From Planctomycetota bacterium (GTDB lineage: Bacteria > Planctomycetota > UBA1135 > GCA-002686595), in assembly GCA_012959525.1 (NCBI GenBank), contig DUDB01000010.1:4864-38449 (forward strand): a stretch of 33,586 bases of DNA, in the 5' to 3' direction. The translations under genes and the position numbers were made by a program. Under the pieces are notes generated by a model. That model ran no database searches. It had not been told where the DNA came from and saw only the letters and a program-made list of their open reading frames with translations. Of this stretch, positions 22,988 to 30,875 are shown in pieces (within the stretch, counting starts at the first letter, position 1; each line of letters opens with the position of its first letter).

Positions 22988-24481
22988 ATGCAAAAATTCA
23001 CGCCCATCCTCCTCGGCCTGACCTTCCTACTCAGCGGCGTTCTGCCCGGCGCAGAGCGCCCAGACGCCGAGCGACCCCCCAACTTCCTCTTCATCATCGC
23101 CGACGATCAGTCCCCCTTCGACCTGCGGGTCTACGACCCCTCGTCGGACCTCGAGACTCCGGTGATCGATCGCCTCGCGGCAGAGGGGATGACGGTCGAC
23201 GGCGCCTACCACATGGGCTCCTGGTCGGGGGCGGTGTGCACCCCATCGCGGCACATGGTGATGAGCGGGCGCACTCTCTGGCACCTGCCGAAGAACGGCG
23301 TGCGCGGCGTGAAGAAGAACCCGCTGTGCCCGACCGACCTAGAGCAGAACACCCTGGCCGCCGTCTTCAACCGCGCGGGATACGACACCATGCGGACCTG
23401 CAAGATAGGGAACAGCTATGGGGCAGCGAACCAGCAGTTCACCGTGTGCAAGGACAAAACCAACCGCAGCGCCTCGGACGAGGAGGGGAGCGCCTGGCAC
23501 GCGGAGCAGGTCTTGAACTACCTCGATGAGCGCGCCGAGAGCGGGGATGAGGACCCCTTCTTCATCTACTACGGCTTCTCCCATCCCCATGACCCACGCT
23601 GGGCCAAGGACGACCTGTTGGAAAAGTACGGCGCCGACAACAACGTGGTTCCGGAGAAGGCGAACCCCAATTCACCGCACCTGCCCGAGAACTACCTGCC
23701 CGCGCATCCCTTCCCCCACGGCCACCCGGGCCTGCGGGACGAGGTCAAGGTCCAGGGCGTGATGGAGCGCCGCGATGAACCGACCATACGCAACGAGATC
23801 GGTCGGCAGTTCGCATGCGGGGAGAACATCGACATCCAGATCGGGCGCGTGCTCGAGCGGCTCGAGAGCATGGGCGAGCTGGACAACACCTACGTGGTCT
23901 ACACAGCCGATCACGGCATGGCCATCGGACGACATGGCCTGCAAGGCAAGCAGAACCTCTACGAGCACACCTGGCGCGTGCCCCTGATCGTGAAGGGGCC
24001 GGGCATCGCCGCCGGCTCGCGAGCCCAGGGCAACGTCTATCTCCTGGACGTCCTCGCCACCCTGTGCGATCTGGCAGAGTTCCCAGCGCCCCCCACTTCC
24101 GAAGGCATCAGCTTCGTCCCCGTGCTGGAGGGCGAGGAGGAGACCGTGCGCGACGTCCTCTACGGCGCCTACTGCGGGGGCACCAAGCCCGGCATGCGCT
24201 GCCTGCGCCGTGGGGACTGGAAGCTGATCAAGTACGACACGCTCGATGGCCAGGTGCACGAAACGCAACTCTTCGACCTGTCACGAAACCCCTCCGAGTT
24301 GATCGGGGAGCACCACGCCGAGGCCGTCATCGCCCTGACGGGCCACGCGCCCGAGGCGCACGAGACGAATCTCGCCGACGATCCGCGCTACGCGGAGCAG
24401 CTCGCGCAGATGGAAGCGCTGCTCCTCAAGGAGATGGAGCGCCTCGAGGACCCGTACCGACTGTGGGACCAGGAGCACTAG
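22988..24481 (+). CDS. Secreted arylsulfatase with canonical formylglycine motif
   Basis: A 497-residue type I sulfatase. Signal peptide 1-22 (ILLGLTFLLSGVLPGA). Metal ligands begin at FLFIIADDQSP (Asp39/Asp40). The active-site signature CTPSRHMVMSGR starts at Cys84, which anaerobic or FGE-type maturases convert to formylglycine. The second metal site is YTADHGMAIGRHGLQGKQNLYEH. The rest (VPLIVKGPGI, LFDLSRNPSELI) matches the sulfatase C-terminus. Length and motif order are complete, so it should be active on a sulfated glycan; the substrate is not predictable from sequence. A possible -10 (TATCCT, 22944-22949) leaves a leader of about 32 nt. No maturase gene is in the window. Confidence 0.93.
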   Translation: MQKFTPILLGLTFLLSGVLPGAERPDAERPPNFLFIIADDQSPFDLRVYDPSSDLETPVIDRLAAEGMTVDGAYHMGSWSGAVCTPSRHMVMSGRTLWHLPKNGVRGVKKNPLCPTDLEQNTLAAVFNRAGYDTMRTCKIGNSYGAANQQFTVCKDKTNRSASDEEGSAWHAEQVLNYLDERAESGDEDPFFIYYGFSHPHDPRWAKDDLLEKYGADNNVVPEKANPNSPHLPENYLPAHPFPHGHPGLRDEVKVQGVMERRDEPTIRNEIGRQFACGENIDIQIGRVLERLESMGELDNTYVVYTADHGMAIGRHGLQGKQNLYEHTWRVPLIVKGPGIAAGSRAQGNVYLLDVLATLCDLAEFPAPPTSEGISFVPVLEGEEETVRDVLYGAYCGGTKPGMRCLRRGDWKLIKYDTLDGQVHETQLFDLSRNPSELIGEHHAEAVIALTGHAPEAHETNLADDPRYAEQLAQMEALLLKEMERLEDPYRLWDQEH

Positions 24482-24533
24482 GGGCCGCGCCCTCGTGCTC
24501 CAGGCCACGCCGCGAGCAAGGAACGGTAAGAGC

Positions 24534-24887
24534 TCAGGCGCCCGTAGTTGTCTTCCTCAACCTGGACACGCGCCACGGAACCACGCCATAGACCACGAGG
24601 CAAGTGAAGCCAGCGGGGATCCAGCCCATGAAGAGCGAAGCGACCATCGGGCCGCCATCTGCGAACGCTTTTTCGCGAGGATGCGGGAACGCTTGTCACG
24701 CCCTATATCCATCCGCGACCTCCATGAGCAGCCCTCCCCAGATCACCGATATCCCCAGCAGGAGCAAGGTCAGGCGAATCCACAAGGGCTCGCGCAATCC
24801 GCCCCACACCACGAGACCGATTCCACCGACTAGAGCAGTGCCAGCGTACGTGTAGAGCGCTTCGTGATAGGCGGTCATGGAGCCCAT
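24534..24887 (-). pseudogene. Small membrane protein gene interrupted by an in-frame TGA
   Basis: From ATG 24887 the frame encodes 63 residues with two hydrophobic helices (ALYTYAGTALVGGIGLVVWGG and LWIRLTLLLLGISVIWGGLLM) and stops at TGA 24696-24698 after DGYRA. In the same frame, the next 53 codons give QAFPHPREKAFADGGP followed by a third helix (MVASLFMGWIPAGFTCLVVYG) and a basic tail ending at TGA 24534. The preserved third helix suggests one protein of about 117 residues with a Trp codon (TGG) changed to TGA. Unlike the fdhA TGA, no GGUCU hairpin follows. TAGCCT precedes the ATG by 7 nt, near the leaderless spacing, and an in-frame ATG also lies at 24878. It could instead be an intact 63-residue protein. 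Confidence 0.5.
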
Positions 24888-24997
24888 CGATTCCAGGCTA
24901 TCCCGATAAAGGCCCGGCCGGGAAGTGCACGTTGCGAATACAATTCCTGGCGCCCCCGACGAAACGTCCGTCGCCGTATCCCCAAACAGGCCGCCCC

Positions 24998-26077
24998 ATG
25001 TTCCTCCCACGCACGACCACCGCATTCTTCCTCGCCGTTCAACTGCTGCTGCTCGCAGCCCCCGCCGCCGCGCAGGTGCCCGTCCAGCTGCCGGACCCCG
25101 ACGGCAAGCCAGCGGACATGCGCAAGCCAGTGCAGGTGTACATCCTCTTGGGCCAATCCAACATGCTGGGCGCCGGCAAGATCAATGGCGAAGACGGCTC
25201 GCTCGAGCACGCGGTGAAGGAGAAAGGGCTCTACCCCTACCTCGTCGACGAGGAAGGTCAGTGGACCGTGCGACAAGATGTCCGCAACGTGCGCGTCATG
25301 GGCAGCGGCACGGGTGGCATGAGGCAGTTCAACAACGAATTCATGACCATCACGGGCGGCAAGATCGGCCCGGAGATCGGTATCGGACATCACGTGGGCC
25401 ATGCCACCAAGGCTCCGGTCCTGGTCCTAAAGAGCTGCATCGGCAACCGCTCGCTCGGCTGGGACCTCCTGCCTCCGGGCTCCGAGCAGTATGAGTATGA
25501 GGGCAAGATCTACGCGGGCTACAAGGAGTCCCCAGACGCGTGGGACAAGGGCACCGAACCTGAGCCCATCGGATGGTATGCAGGCATGCAGTACGACGGA
25601 GACGTGGCTAGGGCGAAGTTGGTTCTCGCTGAGCTAGACAAGTACTACCCCGACGCCAAGCGCTACGAGGTTGCGGGCTTCTTCTGGTGGCAGGGCGACA
25701 AGGACCGCTACAACGCCGCCCATGCCAGCAAGTACGAGGAGAACCTCGTGCGGCTCATCAAGCGGCTGCGCGAGGACTTCGATGCGCCCAAGGCGAGCTT
25801 CGTCATGGCCACGCTTGGACAGACGGAGAAGGGCGCCACGGGTAACGAGGGCATGATCCTCGATGCGATGTTCGGGGTCGACGGCAAGTCCGGCAAGTAC
25901 CCCGAGTTCAAGGGCAACGTCGCTACGGTCTACAGTCACCCGCTGTCCAAGGGCGGCAGCTCCAATGGTCACTACAGCGGCAACGCTGAGACCTACATGA
26001 ACATCGGCCAGGCGATGGGCAAAGCGATGGCGGAGCTCATTGAGGAGAAGGATCGGAAATCCAAACGACGGCGCTAA
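24998..26077 (+). CDS. Secreted SASA-type carbohydrate acetylesterase
   Basis: A 359-residue protein from ATG 24998, where a strong signal peptide begins (TTAFFLAVQLLLLAAPAAAQ); the frame extends upstream to a TTG at 24932, but a TACAAT -10 candidate (24939-24944) lies inside that extension. The SASA domain shows VYILLGQSNMLGAGK with Ser54, the conserved KSCIGNRS, and FFWWQGDKDRYN; the C-terminal GHYSGNAETYMNIGQAMG holds the probable catalytic His. It differs clearly from the esterase at 12573 (shorter N-terminus, different central region), so it is not a recent duplicate. The next gene, also SASA-containing, lies 108 bp downstream on the same strand, suggesting joint action on acetylated sugars. 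Tail residues KDRKSKRRR are very basic. Confidence 0.9.
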   Translation: MFLPRTTTAFFLAVQLLLLAAPAAAQVPVQLPDPDGKPADMRKPVQVYILLGQSNMLGAGKINGEDGSLEHAVKEKGLYPYLVDEEGQWTVRQDVRNVRVMGSGTGGMRQFNNEFMTITGGKIGPEIGIGHHVGHATKAPVLVLKSCIGNRSLGWDLLPPGSEQYEYEGKIYAGYKESPDAWDKGTEPEPIGWYAGMQYDGDVARAKLVLAELDKYYPDAKRYEVAGFFWWQGDKDRYNAAHASKYEENLVRLIKRLREDFDAPKASFVMATLGQTEKGATGNEGMILDAMFGVDGKSGKYPEFKGNVATVYSHPLSKGGSSNGHYSGNAETYMNIGQAMGKAMAELIEEKDRKSKRRR

Positions 26078-26089
26078 GAACGTAGGTGG

Positions 26090-26106
26090 CGACCGGAGCC
26101 CGGTCG
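26090..26106 (+). terminator. Weak hairpin between the SASA gene and the SASA-sialidase gene
   Basis: CGACCG (26090-26095), loop GAGCC, CGGTCG (26101-26106), a perfect 6-bp stem 12 nt after the stop. There is no T-tract, so it may only weaken read-through. Confidence 0.3.
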
Positions 26107-26185
26107 GGGAGCTCGAGTTGAGCGGCGGGAGCCCCCTTGGCCTCATGCCATAGTGGTCGATTCGCAAGGCGTACTACCTAAGACA

Positions 26186-29100
26186 ATGCTCCACTTCGCC
26201 CCCCTCCTACTCCTGCCGCTCCTGCAATCTCCCGCCCTTCCTCAGGCGAGCACGCCCGCCCCTCGGACGGCACAAAGCGACCATGGGCTTGGGGGGAGCC
26301 GCACGGACAGCAGTCAACGGTGGCGAGGCACACCAACAAATGAGCTCGGCAGCGAATCCGCGCTCGAGCTGCCACCCGTGTTCAGCGATCACATGGTACT
26401 GCAGCGTGACAAGCCAGTGACCGTCTGGGGCCGCGCGACGCCCAGCGCCCGCGTAGAGGTCAAGTTCGGCGATCGAAGTGCGATCGCCCAAACCAATACC
26501 GAAGGCCACTGGAGTCTGGTCCTCGATGCCATACCCGCCAACAGCATGGGACGCCCATTGAGCGTGCATGCCACTCACGCTGACAAGGCCGAAGAAGTCA
26601 TTCTGCACGACGTGGTATGTGGCGACGTCTGGCTATGCGCGGGCCAATCGAACATGCGCTGGCGAGTCAACCAAGCCACTGAATCCGCAGAACTCCTCGA
26701 GGGGGCCGACCTACCGAACCTACGGTTACTGGACTTCGAAGGTCGGCTCTATCCCAATTCGACCGCGTACGATCCAGAGTTCCTCAAGGAGCTCACTGCC
26801 GCCAACTACTACGCCACGGAGGGCTGGCTTCGGTCGACCGAAGAGGCGGCCAAGACCTACTCCGCCGTTGCGTTCGCTTTTGGAAGGCGGTTGACGCTCG
26901 ACCTGAACGTTCCGATTGGCCTGGTTCATAATGCGATCGGGGGCGTACCAGTCGAATCCTACCTGCCAACAGCGGGTGAGAGCGTCGATCCCAAGGTGCG
27001 CGAAATCATGGACTCTTGGCTGACGGACGAGCGCTACCCAGCGTGGTGTCTGCAACGTGTCAACGAGAATCTGTCCGCGTGGCTACAGGACCCGACGGGT
27101 GCCCGCCCGCACCATCCATTCCAACCGTCATTCCTTTATGAAGCGGGTATCGCACCTCTGCGTAGATTCCCAATCAAAGGCGTGATCTGGTACCAGGGTG
27201 AGAGCAACGCGACGGCTACCGCGTCCGGTCCCGCAGCCGACAAGGCGCTCAACAAGGCCGCCTTCATCTCCCTGATCCATGGCTTTCGAGAAGCCTGGAA
27301 CGACTCGGGCCTACCGTTCTACTTTGTTCAACTCCCGGGACTCGACCGCGAGTGGCCCCTTTTCAGGGAGATGCAAGCCGAGGTCGCAGAGGAAGTGCCC
27401 GGCACGGGAATGGCGGTCAGCATCGATCTGGGACACCCGACCAACGTGCACCCCGGCCGCAAGGCCCCCGTCGGCGAACGCCTCGCTCGCCTGGCCCTGG
27501 CGGGTACCTACTCAGCCGACGTCACCTCTACAGGGCCAACGGTTCGCGAGGTCCAACCCCAGGGCCGTCGAGTGCGTGTCCTGTTCGACCATGCTGTCGG
27601 CCTCCGGACGTCCGACAGCGAGCCCATCCGCGAATTCGAAGTGGCGGGAGAAGAGCAGGTATTCCGGCCCGCCTGGGCAACCATCGACGGTGACGCAGTG
27701 CTGGTCAGTTCACCGGACGTCAAGCAACCCTCCGCAGTGCGGTACGCCTTTCGCGACGACCCCGACACCAACCTCGTCAACGCGGATCTACTGCCGGCTA
27801 TTCCATTTAGATCTGACCGGTGGGCCATTTCCCCAGCCGAGCCGCAAGCGGGCCGCACCAGCTTCGAGAACGCCGAGGTCGGTGAGTTCCGCGATCTCAA
27901 GCTAGAGGTCGGGCGATTGGAAGCCGCATCGGGGCACGCCGCGATTACGGATCGTTTCGCGCGTACAGGAACACAGTGCCTTCACCTGTTGGGCGGAAAC
28001 GACCGCGAATTGACTCTCAAACATTCTGATCGCGCCTCGCGACTGCTCTCCTTTTGGGCCGAGCGCTGGACGCGCAATGAACCGTTCGAATTCCGTGTCG
28101 AGGCCCGTGCCCGCGGAAAATGGAGCGAGATCTACAACGGCGACAAGGTCATCCGTGTCGGAGCCCGGCTGCTCAGCCACGTGCAGCTAGAGCTGCCCGT
28201 GGGGACGAGCGAAATACGCTTCCGCTCGCGATCCCCAGAGAACAGCGGCGTGCTGATCGACGACCTCCGATTCGAAGTAGCCCGCCCCATGCAGGTACTC
28301 GACTGCTCGCATGCAAGTTGGACCGCGCCGGCACTCCTCGGGCGAAGCGACAACCCTGTCACGAAAGTGTCAATCGCCACGTCCGGGACGTTGAAGCCCC
28401 TGTCGATACTGAAGTGCACGGTCGAAATCCCCCAGGAGATCCGCTTGTCGGATATTTCCCAGGTGCGGGTAATCCATGCGAGCGGCGAAGTATTCGGCAA
28501 ACCGCAGGCGGCAGCACGATCGATGACCTTCAGTGGCAAGCAAGCACTTCAGGCCGGAGTCGACCACTTCTTGATTTCCCTGGAGCTCACGGCGAACGCA
28601 AGCCTCGACCGACAGGTCGCAGCCGCTTGTTCCAAGTTGACCCTCTCGAATCGTAAGACGATCCGACCCGATGGCGGCCCCACAGCCCAGCGCATCGGCG
28701 TGGCTTTGCGAGTCGCCGGACAAGATGACTGCCACACCTACCGCATTCCCGGTTTCGCAACGACCAAGGCGGGCACACTGATCGCCGTCTACGACAACCG
28801 CTATGGCAGTTCAGGCGACCTCCCTGGAGACATCGACGTGGGTATGAGTCGCAGCACCACCGGGGGCCGAACATGGGAGCCCATGCGCGTCATCATGGAT
28901 ATGGGCAGCAATAGCAAGTGGCGCTTCGACGGCGTTGGCGACCCCTCGGTCCTTGTCGATAGGGTCACGGGGGCCATCTGGGTTGCTGCGACCTGGAGCC
29001 ACGGCAACCGCTCCTGGAACGGATCGGGGCCCGGCCTTGAACCCGTGGAGACCGGGCAGTTCATGCTAGTGAGAAGCGACGACGACGGCTTGACGTGGAC

Positions 29101-29761
29101 GAAGCCGTTCAACATCACGCGCCAGGTGAAGGACCCCGCGTGGCGGTTTGTCTTGCAGGGACCCGGCAAGGGCATCACGCTCAGCGACGGCACCCTGGTA
29201 TTCCCCGCGCAATTTCGGAGTGCCGACGACTCGCCCTTCACCGGCAAGCCCTTCTCCACGCTGATCTGGTCGAAGGACCGAGGCGAGACCTGGAACATCG
29301 GAACCGGAGTCAAGCCCGACACGACTGAGGCGCAGGTCGTCGAGCTTGGGGACGGTACGCTGATGATCAACTGTCGTGACAACCGCCGCGGTTCACGCTC
29401 GGTCTATACGACCCGAGATCTCGGCGCGACCTGGCGGGTGCACTCGTCGTCCCGTAGTGCCCTACCCGAGCCAACCTGCATGGCAAGTCTGATCCGCCTC
29501 GAGCACGAGGAGTTCGGGCCGCTCTTGCTGTTTTCCAACCCGGCGACGCGTACCGACCGACGAGACATGACGCTCAAGGTCAGCCGTGACGAGGGTCGCT
29601 CGTGGCCCAGTCGTTGGCACACGCTCTACGACCAGCGGCCCGGCTTCGGCTACTCGTGCTTGACGCGGATCGACGAGGAGCACGTCGGTGTGCTTTACGA
29701 AGGTCGTCGCGAGCTCTACTTCCTTCGCCTGTCCATTCGGGACCTGATCCAGACCAAGTAG
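26186..29761 (+). CDS. Sialate O-acetylesterase fused to exo-alpha-sialidase (NanS-NanH type fusion)
   Basis: A 1191-residue secreted protein. The start is ATG 26186 (signal peptide FAPLLLLPLLQSPALPQ); GTG 26153 is the alternative. Residues about 60-560 are a sialate O-acetylesterase: PPVFSDHMVLQRDKPVTVWG, then CAGQSNM with Ser155, IWYQGESNA, and a catalytic Asp/His in DLGHPTNVHPGRK. About 590-700 is a jelly-roll-like linker. About 700-825 resembles the BNR-associated N-terminal domain (PF14873: VTKVSIATSGTL, VDHFLISLELTANASL). From about 832 comes a GH33-type sialidase: TYRIPGF with the first Arg of the triad, Asp boxes STTGGRTW, SDDDGLTW, SKDRGETW, TRDLGATW and SRDEGRSW, Glu in TEAQVVELGDG, Arg in NCRDNRRGS, and Tyr in GFGYSCL. 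It should remove O-acetyl groups from sialic acid and then cleave it from glycans. Confidence 0.93.
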   Translation: MLHFAPLLLLPLLQSPALPQASTPAPRTAQSDHGLGGSRTDSSQRWRGTPTNELGSESALELPPVFSDHMVLQRDKPVTVWGRATPSARVEVKFGDRSAIAQTNTEGHWSLVLDAIPANSMGRPLSVHATHADKAEEVILHDVVCGDVWLCAGQSNMRWRVNQATESAELLEGADLPNLRLLDFEGRLYPNSTAYDPEFLKELTAANYYATEGWLRSTEEAAKTYSAVAFAFGRRLTLDLNVPIGLVHNAIGGVPVESYLPTAGESVDPKVREIMDSWLTDERYPAWCLQRVNENLSAWLQDPTGARPHHPFQPSFLYEAGIAPLRRFPIKGVIWYQGESNATATASGPAADKALNKAAFISLIHGFREAWNDSGLPFYFVQLPGLDREWPLFREMQAEVAEEVPGTGMAVSIDLGHPTNVHPGRKAPVGERLARLALAGTYSADVTSTGPTVREVQPQGRRVRVLFDHAVGLRTSDSEPIREFEVAGEEQVFRPAWATIDGDAVLVSSPDVKQPSAVRYAFRDDPDTNLVNADLLPAIPFRSDRWAISPAEPQAGRTSFENAEVGEFRDLKLEVGRLEAASGHAAITDRFARTGTQCLHLLGGNDRELTLKHSDRASRLLSFWAERWTRNEPFEFRVEARARGKWSEIYNGDKVIRVGARLLSHVQLELPVGTSEIRFRSRSPENSGVLIDDLRFEVARPMQVLDCSHASWTAPALLGRSDNPVTKVSIATSGTLKPLSILKCTVEIPQEIRLSDISQVRVIHASGEVFGKPQAAARSMTFSGKQALQAGVDHFLISLELTANASLDRQVAAACSKLTLSNRKTIRPDGGPTAQRIGVALRVAGQDDCHTYRIPGFATTKAGTLIAVYDNRYGSSGDLPGDIDVGMSRSTTGGRTWEPMRVIMDMGSNSKWRFDGVGDPSVLVDRVTGAIWVAATWSHGNRSWNGSGPGLEPVETGQFMLVRSDDDGLTWTKPFNITRQVKDPAWRFVLQGPGKGITLSDGTLVFPAQFRSADDSPFTGKPFSTLIWSKDRGETWNIGTGVKPDTTEAQVVELGDGTLMINCRDNRRGSRSVYTTRDLGATWRVHSSSRSALPEPTCMASLIRLEHEEFGPLLLFSNPATRTDRRDMTLKVSRDEGRSWPSRWHTLYDQRPGFGYSCLTRIDEEHVGVLYEGRRELYFLRLSIRDLIQTK

Positions 29762-29996
29762 CTCTAGGCCTCTTTGGCAACCCTGGTATCCCCTCACTCA
29801 AAGAGCATGCACAGCCGCCCCCGCAGATCTGGCCGCCCCTGGGCTCGTGCACTCTCTCTGGCCAATATCTCTGGGCTTGAATGATGGTTGCCTCAGACAG
29901 TCTCAGGTCAAGATCCGGTTCTCAGCCAATTGAGTTGGGCAGTGCGGCGCCTTGGTCAACAATGGGCATGGAATGATGCATGCCCCAGGATTTAGG

Positions 29997-30812
29997 ATGA
30001 GGTGGGCCGTCGCCACGATCGCATGGAGTGCCTTGTGTCTGGGGATCTCGCTGCACCAGAAATCGGAGAAGCGCTGGTTCATCGACGAAGACTATCTCTA
30101 TGAACACGGGAACGCGTTGAGCGCGGAGTACCTAGAAGAGCACGCGCCGGAGTTCACGAAGCGTCTTGAGGGCTTGCTGCCATGGGTGGTGCGAATCGAA
30201 GTGCAGCACTCGCCCACCGACGAGGCCTACAGTTCGAATCACGGTACGGGAATCCTCCTTGGAGACGGGCAGGTGCTAACCGCCAGACACGTGCTGAGCG
30301 AGAACGTCACGGGCGACGTCTCGAAGATCCTCCTCACGCGATCTGATGGACGCGTACTGCAAGCCGAGGTAGATCGGCAAGGAGCGCAGGACTGGGCGCT
30401 CTTGCGCATCCTGTTGGAGAAAGGGGCGCCATCGCTCCCGAACTCCCCCATCGAATTGGGAAGCGCGACCGAGGGAGAGACAGCCATCCTCTTCGGTTAT
30501 CCCGCCATGGTTGGCCTGAGCGAGGAAGGGGGGGTGCTGCCCTTTCGCAAGGGTGGTTCCCAGGCAGGGTCACCGGCTAGCACCCTCTCTCCAATGTTGA
30601 TTGTGAGTTCCGTGCTGGACGCACAGGCCATGACGCTCGATCCCATTGCCGGCTTTCCTCCGACGGGAGGCATGAGTGGAGGTCCGGTACTGAACTCCCG
30701 GGGACAAGTCATCGGTGTCCAGGTATCCGTGTCCAAGACCACGGACAACGCAACCGGGCGCACGCTCTACTACCGCATCAACGCAGTGCCTGCCAGCGCA
30801 GTGCGACGCTGA
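29997..30812 (+). CDS. Exported trypsin-like (S1) serine protease
   Basis: A 271-residue protein. An N-terminal hydrophobic segment (WAVATIAWSALCLGISL) acts as signal peptide or anchor. The chymotrypsin-fold triad is complete: His98 in VLTARHVL, Asp132 in QDWALLRI, Ser227 in GGMSGGPVLNSRGQVIGVQ. There is no PDZ domain, unlike HtrA/DegP. A region rich in Gly, Ser and Pro (PFRKGGSQAGSPASTLS) lies in the loop before the active Ser. ATG 29997 is chosen over the frame-open TTG 29952 because AGGA lies 8 nt upstream and the signal peptide then starts at the terminus. It is convergent with the carboxypeptidase-regulatory-like protein gene; the target is unknown. Confidence 0.88.
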   Translation: MRWAVATIAWSALCLGISLHQKSEKRWFIDEDYLYEHGNALSAEYLEEHAPEFTKRLEGLLPWVVRIEVQHSPTDEAYSSNHGTGILLGDGQVLTARHVLSENVTGDVSKILLTRSDGRVLQAEVDRQGAQDWALLRILLEKGAPSLPNSPIELGSATEGETAILFGYPAMVGLSEEGGVLPFRKGGSQAGSPASTLSPMLIVSSVLDAQAMTLDPIAGFPPTGGMSGGPVLNSRGQVIGVQVSVSKTTDNATGRTLYYRINAVPASAVRR

Positions 30813-30875
30813 TTTTTAGGCGGCGGGAAATCAGATCGGCCGGGGAGTGATGACTTTTGGTCTTCCTCCGCGCCG

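Noticed and set aside
24660..24698. Selenocysteine reading of the TGA in the small membrane protein
   Set aside because: No stable hairpin with a GGUCU-like loop follows within 40 nt, and a Trp to stop change explains it more simply.
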